A DNA stretch of 64,000 bases from Eucommia ulmoides (Eukaryota > Streptophyta > Magnoliopsida > Garryales > Eucommiaceae). The notes under the pieces were generated by a model that ran no database searches, was not told where the DNA came from, and was given only the letters and a program-made list of their open reading frames with translations. The DNA lies in NCBI GenBank assembly GCA_016647705.1, contig CM028326.1, positions 25,063,901 through 25,127,900 on the forward strand, in the 5' to 3' direction. Positions 56,202 through 64,000 of this stretch are shown piece by piece. The stretch's first letter is position 1, and each line of letters opens with the position of its first letter. Position numbers and translations under genes: made by a program.

Positions 56202-57530
56202 GATAGTAAAGCATATAAAGTATATAATAAGCGTTCACTAGTTGTGGAAGAATCTATGCATATAGTATTTGAGGAATCTAATCTAGTTGTGCCGAGAAAG
56301 AATTTGGATGATGATGATGCAAGTATAATAACTAAGCAAAAGAGCCAAGGAGTTAAAACAGGAAAAGAACCATCAGATTCTAAGGATAAGGAGCCACAAA
56401 ATGAAGAGACAACTTTACCATGAGTTATAAAGATAGTTTCAAGACACTCGGTAAAAGAAATTATTGGTAATTTTGAGAAAAGTGTAAGTACTTAGATCCT
56501 ACCTTTGAGATATCGTTAATCTTGAGTTTTTATATCAAATTGAACCTACAATTATTAACGAAACTTCAACTGATGAATCTTTTATCTCTGCAATGCAAGA
56601 TAAATTACTTCAATTCGAGAGAAATAAAGTTTGGTCTCTAATTCCTAGACTTGACTTTCATCTTGTTATTGGTACTAAATGGGTTTATCGTAATAAAAAA
56701 TGATAAAAACAGGTAGGGTAATTAGAAATAAAGCAATATTAGTAACACAAGGTTATAATAAAGAAGAAAGAATTTATTATAACAAGACATATGCATATGT
56801 GGCTAGATTAGAAACTATAAGAATGTTATTAGTTTTTGTATGTTCACGCAATTTTAAACTCTTTCAAATGGATGTAAAAAGTGCCTTCTTAAATGGTTTT
56901 TTAACTGAGGACGTTTATGTTGAACAACCACTAGGTTTTGAAAATGATAAATTACCTGATTATGGTTTTAAACTACGAAAAGTTTTGTATGAACTCAAAC
57001 AAGCTCCTCAAGCTTGGTATGAGAGACTTAGTCAATACTTAATTGAAAATGGTTTTTGACATAATCTAAGTGATACAACATTGTTCGTTAAGCAAAATGA
57101 ATCTAACATCTTATAGGTACAAATGTATATGGATAATATCATTTTCGGTTCTACAAATAAAGATTTTGGTCGAGAGTTTGCCAAGATTATGTAGGTAGAA
57201 TTTGAAATAAGTATGATGGGGAAGTTAACATTATTTCTTGGACTACAAATCAAACAAATAAAATAAGGAATCTTTATTAATCAAGCCAAGTACACCAAGA
57301 AGTTACCAAAAAAGTATGATGGCGCGAAAGAATATAAAACTCCCATGGTAACAACTACAAAAATTGAAAAAGATGATACATGCAAAAATGTCAATGAAAA
57401 GATGAATCGATGTATGATCGGTAGCTTATTGTATCTTATTTCTAGTAGACCTAATATTATGTTTAATAAATGCTTGTGTGGAAGATTTCAATCTTGCCCA
57501 AAAGAATCGCATCTATTGGTTGTCAAGTGA
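56202..57530 (+). pseudogene. Reverse transcriptase of element C
   Basis: After an acidic linker (56220-56420), frames show WSLIPR-like and TKWVYRNK (near 56620-56690), then the open stretch 56700-57059 with RNKAILVTQGYNKEERIYY, LETIRMLLVFVCSRNFKLFQ, MDVKSAFLNGFLTEDVYVEQ and LYELKQAPQAWYERLSQYL, all diagnostic of Copia RT. The active-site region (MYMDNIIFGSTN) follows at 57124-57160. Fossil, several breaks. Confidence 0.9.
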
Positions 57531-57578
57531 ATCTCTCGATATTTAAAGGGAACAAGTGATCAAGGATTATGATATCCT

Positions 57579-58077
57579 ATGGGGAGTGATTTTACATTGA
57601 TTAGTTACTTCAACGTTGATTTTGCTAGATGCAAAGTTGAGCGTAGAAGCACAAGCGGTTCATGTCATTTCTTGGGATATACCTTAGTTTCTTGGTTTAA
57701 TAAGAAACAAAATTCTATTGTCTTATCTACAACTGAGGTAGAATATATGGTAGCTGGTAATTATTGTGCACAAATTTTATATATTATACAACAATTATAT
57801 GATTTTGGAATTTCTATGGAGGAAGTACCTATCTATTGTGATAATAAAAATGTTATATGCTTAAGTAAGAATCTAACACAATACTCATGAACCAAGCACA
57901 TAGAGATATGCCATCATTTTATTCATAAGCACACTCAGAAATGAGATGTTACTATTGAATATGTTGATACTTCCAACTAACTTGTTGATATTTTTACTAA
58001 ACCTCTAGCTAAAGATCAATTTATGAAAATTATTCAAGATTTAGGATTGGGTAGGTATAATGATATATGCTTAGAAT
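57579..58077 (+). pseudogene. RNase H of element C
   Basis: 57579-57890 carries YFNVDFARCKVERRSTSGSC, FLGYTLVSWFNKKQNSIVLS and STTEVEYMVAGNYCAQILYI, the Copia RNase H blocks ('DADWAG...RKSTSGGC...LSTAEAEY'), then PIYCDNKNVICLSKN. Other frames after it show the usual end 'TKHI...VDIFTKPL' near 57895-58010. Confidence 0.9.
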
Positions 58078-58364
58078 AATGTTTTGATCATTTGTTTTCA
58101 CTTTTTGAGATGACAAAGGATGAGAAGAGGTGTGATGTTTTAAGCATTTGCTAGCCTAAACATTGCAATCATATAAGGGGAGAATTTTTTTTAAGGAGAA
58201 CAATGCGTTATGCTTTATTGCAAATCTTTTTGAAATGTTTATGTTTCTCATTAATGGTGCTTAAATGAGTTGAAAAAAGCATCCTCATATTTAGGGGAAG
58301 CGTGGTTACATAATTTTTTTTATAAAACATCAAAGTTAACTATCATAATAAAAAAGATGGATAT
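58078..58364 (+). other. Spacer and polypurine region of element C
   Basis: Non-coding; TTTTTGAGATGACAAAGGA and CCTAAACATTGCA match the spacer of element A. Contains TATTTAGGGGAAGCGTGG (58298) and, before the LTR, a weak purine stretch AAAAAAGATGG. Confidence 0.65.
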
Positions 58365-60463
58365 TATTGAACCTAATGTTTTGATAGACAATTAAATGTT
58401 GATATTGAGTGATTTCAGATTAAAGTTTTACAAGTTGAAATGAGAAAAACCATTGATCGAAAAAGATTAATCATTGAAGAATTCATGAGATGATCAATGG
58501 AATACAAGACGGGTGTAAGATGAAGGCAATGAAGATTTTCAGAGCATTGAAGCCAAATTAGGTGAAAATAATTAATTACCTTTATTCTCTTAATGTAACC
58601 CGAATTAGGATCACGCACAATACTTTAAAATAAATAATCTTATATGTGTCTTAATCAGAAGTGATAAATTTAATGTCCTAAAATGGTTTTTATAAAATGT
58701 TAAATCATAAAAATATTTTTGGTTAAGGGTTTAATTGAAAAAGAAAAATTTAACACTTAAAATGATGTGTTTTGCGGTCAATTCGATCAACCGACAAAAG
58801 GAGTCAATTGACTAACGAAAACAATAGCTTAAGAAAACTAAATGGTTAACCTAGTGGTCAATTCAGTCAACCGACGGATAGGGTCGATCGGCTAACAATT
58901 CCAATAGCCGAAAGAAGGAAAAATGAAAAACCTACTGGATGGATCGGTCAACCAATAGGGTGGTTGATCAACTGACCATAGGCTTGGCAATGGTTAAAAT
59001 TACTACTGTTGGAGAGGGTGGTCGACCAGAGGTACGCTCGGTCAACCGATGGTCCATAGTCAAACCTTTGACTGTCTCGGTTTTTTAGCCTAATCTTCTC
59101 ATTTTTAATGATTTTAAAAGACTTTTTTAAGGGATTTGAATGTTTTACTTATATACATCATCTATTATTTATTTCCTATTAATTTGATCCATATATTTAA
59201 GTATTCTCTTAATTGAAATTGTAAAACTACTTTCTATCCTTAAGAGTTTCGAATTGAAAAAGTTTTGGGGATCAAATTGAGCTTTTCTAAAAGTATTTTT
59301 AAATGAAATATAATTATTTTGAGAATATATGATATATAAGATATTAGAGTGTCATTTAAAGTCTTAGAATTTGAAAACTAGTTGTTGAAGGTCTAGGTAA
59401 AGGTCTATTTATAGCGGCCTGTGTTTTTCAAATTCATTAATCAAGAACATTCAGCTTTTGGCTATTACAATAGAGAATTCTATGCCAAAATTTATATGAG
59501 AGTTTATATCGAAAACGTTCTTCATGGAAGAGCTAAAAGTTTTGGTTACCAGTTTGTGTTAGTCACTAAGTTATCATAATCGTTTTCAACGAATTCATGT
59601 GAGATCTTTCCAAGCTTGCTTTCTAAGATTATTTGTTTAATTACTTGGATTAACTATTTTAAGAAAAATCGTTTTGAAATCTAATATCGTGAAAATCCTT
59701 TAAAACGGTTTTTATTTGAGAAATCTTATTATTTGTTATTTGTACGGTAACTTGTTTAAAACAGATTTGTGCATCACAATAAAATCTATCACGTAGTATT
59801 TCGGAACATTAATTGCGTATAATTGTATTAAGGTAGAAGAAGCTCTTTGTGGGAATTTTTTTTTTTATTTTTTTATTTTTTTTTTTGTATTTGCGAGTTT
59901 GAGTGGATTAGATATATTTGGGACGATGTCTAATTTAGGTAGTTAGATTTTGATCTTTATCTTGTGACGAAGATTAGAGTTTAATCTTTAGCCTTAGGAA
60001 AAAATTAGGGTTTGATCTTTAATCTTTGAAAAATATTAGGTTAGTGTTTAGCCTTTTTAAAAGATTAGATTTTGATTCTTCCTGTAATAGAATGAGATTG
60101 AGAGAAGGTTCTTCCTAATCCTATAAAAATGATAAGTGTAATAGTGTGAAAGTATGATAAGTTCATTTTAAGCCTGTGAAAATAATCATTATTGCAAATG
60201 TTGATTCTGAGCTTGCAAAAAGAATAAAGATTGTAAGGGTTTAGTTCCTACTTGAGAAAGGTATCAAAGGATTAGTAGATTTCGAAATCCCTATAGAGCT
60301 CGGGGGACTGGACGTAGGTGAGAGTAGCTTACCGAACTAGGATAAATCTCTGTGTTGCATTGTTACTTTTCTGATTGTTTGGGTGTGCACTTAGTTAAAC
60401 ATATTTTTACTGTTAAACAAGATAATAATCAATTAGGGAAATTGATATCTTGAGTTTGAATTT
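58365..60463 (+). repeat. 3' LTR of element C
   Basis: Starts TATTGAACCTAATGTTTTGA and matches the 5' LTR to about TTGAGTTTGAATTT (60463). Palindrome array at 58770-59075, TATA-like box near 59405, and the same 'TTAGGGTTTGATCTTTA' repeats (59950-60060) as the 5' LTR. Confidence 0.85.
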
Positions 60464-63400
60464 ACAAAAATAAAATTTACTATGAGCACCAAGAAAAGCA
60501 TAAATTTGTCGTGAGATACATTATTAACTAGTTTTTAACCCCCACATTGTGCGAGTTTAGACAAAAATATAATAAATTCTTAATATTAAAACATGAACCA
60601 CAAAGATATCATTTGGTTATTTTTGTAGCAGTATTCAGGAACAGCTGCATAAATCTTAGTAACTAATGATACTTTATAAATACCAAATATAAATATACTA
60701 TTAAAAATTATATAAATATTCATAAAAGTAAAATAATATTTCTACAAAATAACTTTTATAAATATGCTATAAAATAAGAAACAAATAACCACAAATTAGG
60801 ATTAATTTTATCAATTTTTGCAAGTCAACAAATTCTAGTTTAATTAATTTATATCGTATTTAATTTCTTTTTGGGTGAAAATAATTTTTGAATCACAATT
60901 ATTTTTTAAATAATTTAGATTGTGGAGCAGGAAAATTAAACATATATTTTTGCATTAATTAAAAAAATTAATTAATTAGAACAAAAAAAAAGTGATAAAT
61001 GGTAGATACTAACAATTCAACTCAATCGTTTGGTTCGTACTAACTTTACACAAGTGGTAGATACCAAAATTCCACCAAGAAAATATTTTTCTTTACCAAA
61101 TATAAAGTAAATATATGTGAACTAGCAGTGCCAAAAGGCGCAAATGTAATTTATTTGTATAGAATTATAAATTTGTATTTGTAAATTTAAGAATGCCAAT
61201 ACAATTAATTATAACTTGCGTAATAACTAATTAATTAAAATTAAAATAATTTTAACTTTTCTCTTCTAAGATAAACACTTTTCCTAAGGCATCTCCTCCG
61301 ACTATGAGACACCTATACTCGTTTATCACAACCTTGTGCTGTTGATAGGAATTTCACCAAGAGAACCTCCTCAGGTGTGATTTCCATATTATGCGATCTC
61401 TCTATCTTATGTTCATGAACTAACCAATAGGTTATATTATCAATCATATGTATATTGATTGATACAATTTCTTTTAACACTAATTAGAATTTGACTTCAA
61501 TCGTCACACTGCTCTAACTAGAGGTTTGTGTAAATTATATTAAAGGGAATCACTATGACACTCCTCTCTCTTTGCTGAGAGTAATAGATATTATCTTGTA
61601 CACTCGTATATTCACATGTATATCTCACTATGCTCAATGAATATCTTTGAAGTTGCGTGGTTAGAGTACAATAGTATTATTAATGTGTAACAATCCATAC
61701 ATGTAATATGTAATACCTTATGTGTAAAGATCATAAATATGACCATATCTTAGGTATTCTATTTTGACATTGATCAAAACTACTATGTAGAATATCAAGG
61801 ATGATCACGTTCGGTCCTTTACTATAGTAGTAGGTCCGTGGTTGTTTCTAGTATCTCATACTAATTGTTCGAGACTCACTACTCTCATAAGAAAAAACAC
61901 CCAACAAGCTACCCTACACTATGGAAGGCCAATTTCAACAATCCAATGCTAACTAGGAAAATTTTGAATGCAAGTTATCAAATGTCTTTAGTCTCCGTCT
62001 TTTAATCACATTAAAGAGACAAGAAATTACAACTTTATCTTCAAGGTCTACAACAACATTGATAAAATAAATAACAATATCAAAAAATACTTTTATTAAT
62101 ACTTGAAATTGAAATATTTTATAGAGAAAATTCACTAAATGCATGAATTTAAGATTGACTATAAGATTTACATCGAACAAAATCCACTAAGATAGCGTGA
62201 GACTATCTACCTCCATAACTTATGAAATTTTAAAATAAATAATTTAGTGAATAAAAAATATTAAATGAATCAGCATTACTCACTAATTTGAATATAAAAA
62301 TAAAATCTAAATATAATACAATATGGATCACAACATCATGAAAGTGTGCTCTACACTGAACATTTGCTTAATGAAACAAAAATCTCTACTGCAGAGGAAG
62401 TAATGGTCTCATACTTGAACCAAAACTTCTTAAGTATAATAAAACATCATTGCCTGCATATGATTTTTCAGGTTTTGACATGATTTTTATTAGCCAAGAA
62501 AGGCCTGTGTTATCCTCATTTTCACAAGTGGTTATGAGAGTAACACAATCCTTACAGGATGTGTCCCCACTTCCACACTTATATATGTGATATATGTTAA
62601 GGGTACTCCAATAACTATGATACATCACTCTCAAGAGATACATACTTTATTAAGAGTTCATGGAACTCAACTCTCCAGTCATTACAAGATAAATACAGTC
62701 ATACTATAGGGATGGGTAAAAAATAAATTATGTGATATATGTCAAGTGTACTCCTATAACTATTATCTAATACTGTCTTCCAATCTATATCATTGAAATC
62801 TTCTAGTACAACATGATACTTTTATATATATATAAAATAAACCATAATTTTATTTCTAGATAAATATTTCATAAATCGCTCAACGGTACACTATTGTTCC
62901 TTACCTGATCGGCTGGTAAGCTAAGTACTCTAACTGAATATGTAATGTTAGGTTTACTTCAACTAGTTGCATAGCGCAAGCTATCAATAATGTTTGCATA
63001 ATTCTTTTGATTAATCACATCAAAATCCACTTTAAAAGGAAATAAGTATATACTCTAATGCAAACTAATCTATTTCAACAAAAAGCCATATGCTTTTCAT
63101 GTGTCCTTTTGTGTGGACTTAGTCTGGAACCTCATGTGGATTCACATGCTGGTTTAAGTGTATTTGGCCCGATGTTTAACCTTGTTAATTTTGAGACTAA
63201 CAAGTAAAAGCCCAAACTCAACCGAGAAAATACATTTCTTTACCTAATTAATATAAAATGAGTAAAAATTTTAATGATTCATAAGTCTTGTTGGAGAACT
63301 TATTTATATCCTCCTAAAACATACAAGATTATAAATGTAAAATAAATTAGAAAATGTTGCAAACTACCAAAAGTAATGTAAGTTACAAAAAAAAAAAAAA

Positions 63401-64000
63401 AAAGACACGATGAATAGAGTACTAATCTATTAAAATAATGAGTCTCTAATTTCATAACTTATATAATTTAATAAATAAAAAGTATTAAAATGAACCACCA
63501 ATATTTACTTGAACATTTTATCACCAATATTTACTTGAACATTTTATTGAACACTTTGTATTCATCGACTTTTGACTCAAGTAATGGATAATTTGTTCAG
63601 TCTTTGCAAACAAATGAAATTAGTATGTGAACATGCGTTAAAATCCAATAAACTCTAATACATAAAACCCATTAATTTCAAGGATTTTTCAGTCTAATAT
63701 CCATTTTTATTAAACATATTATAATAAACTCTAATGATCCAAACCAATACAAAAAAAAAAAAAAAAAAAAAACCACTTATTTATTTATTTTTTAAGAAAA
63801 CTCAAATATTAGGGATCAACACACCACGCACAGTTTGTCTTGAGGAAACTATTTGGTATTTTTGGAAACAATCAATAAGGTAAAGAATGAAATTCTGCAC
63901 CAAATTCCCTGATTTAAGCTTCGTAAATGGAAGAGTCTTGGGTTAATAATCTTTCCATTTACATTTCCCATTACCTTAAGTTGCAAAACAATCAAGTGGG
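60464..64000. other. AT-rich region without recognisable genes
   Basis: About 3.5 kb after element C. No open frame above 90 codons, no RT, transposase or tRNA signal. A-runs lie at 63390-63405 and 63752-63773. Short near-repeats exist (GTGATATATGTTAAGGGTAC at 62588 and GTGATATATGTCAAGTGTAC at 62732). The minus-strand frame 62386-62643 (85 codons, with CGSGDTSCKDC) has no family I recognise and no promoter context, so I do not call it a gene. Confidence 0.5.

Larger units (their letters stand above)
38037..60463 (+). mobile_element. Sirevirus-like Copia element C, with five nested insertions
   Basis: 5' LTR 38037-49953 (interrupted), PBS, gag, protease/pre-integrase, integrase, RT, RNase H, long spacer, and a 3' LTR recognisable from 58365 to about 60463. 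Order PR-INT-RT-RH and the PBS mark Ty1/Copia; the long LTR, two zinc-knuckle-like stretches and the LTR palindromes favour Sirevirus. Nested in it: D in the 5' LTR, E1 in D, F in E1, and E2 and K in the pol region. Without them it is about 9.2 kb. LTRs differ at about 12% of sites by eye, the oldest clock reading among these elements. Broken in many places (well over five). Confidence 0.85.

Noticed and set aside
62386-62643. 85-codon minus-strand frame with CGSGDTSCKDC
   Set aside because: No known family, AT-rich surroundings, no promoter or homologue in the window; length expected by chance.

Overview
This window looks like repeat-dense nuclear DNA of a flowering plant, most likely a eudicot. 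It is AT-rich and full of plant-type LTR retrotransposons (Sirevirus-like Copia and Athila/Tat-like Gypsy), one LINE and small DNA elements. I found no host gene, tRNA, rRNA or CRISPR array that I can defend. The species cannot be read from it. All retroelements look like broken fossils. LTR-to-LTR divergence, judged by eye on short stretches, is roughly 8-13%, which suggests insertions several million years old. The 3.1-kb tandem duplication at the left edge is much younger, since its copies differ by only about 1-2%.

Layout. (1) 1-5932: two near-identical direct copies of a 2.8-kb unit (offset about 3.09 kb) carrying a zinc-knuckle gag-like stretch, a TATA promoter, a coding-like region resembling the 'putative plant transposon protein' family, and a coiled-coil ORF. 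A GC-rich MITE-like element lies between the copies. (2) 6566-12003: Sirevirus-like element A, with gag traces and a 2.3-kb 3' LTR but no recognisable pol. (3) 12629-18593: a large inverted-repeat (foldback-like) DNA element with arms of about 1.2 kb. It holds a Sirevirus-type LTR (B), which itself holds an Athila-like LTR (E3), and its core is rich in TTAACGTTAA. (4) 18594-21469: mostly anonymous, with a 59-bp tandem/palindromic array followed by a TATA box. (5) 21470-29974: Athila/Tat-like Gypsy element H with gag, protease and integrase traces. (6) 30370-37800: a LINE on the minus strand split by a gag-only Gypsy element G (TSD CTTTT). (7) 38037-60463: Sirevirus C. Its 5' LTR holds solo LTR D (TSD TTAAT), D holds gag-only element E1, and E1 holds LTR F. 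Its pol region holds two solo LTRs with clean 5-bp TSDs, E2 (GTAAG) and K (ATGGT). (8) 60464-64000: AT-rich DNA with nothing I recognise.

How the parts relate. G and E1 are gag-only elements sharing their gag-like region, primer-binding site and a downstream hairpin with the pol-bearing element H, as expected for non-autonomous relatives that borrow enzymes. The observation I rate highest is that many of these otherwise AT-rich LTRs carry, 5' of the TATA box, a dense array of short GC-rich palindromes. The palindrome differs from family to family, and even between members of one family (CCTAGG-type in E2, CCGCGG-type in E1/E3), while the array keeps its place. The second is a pair of short hairpins in the 3' region of the Athila/Tat-like elements whose stem bases change in a compensated way between elements.
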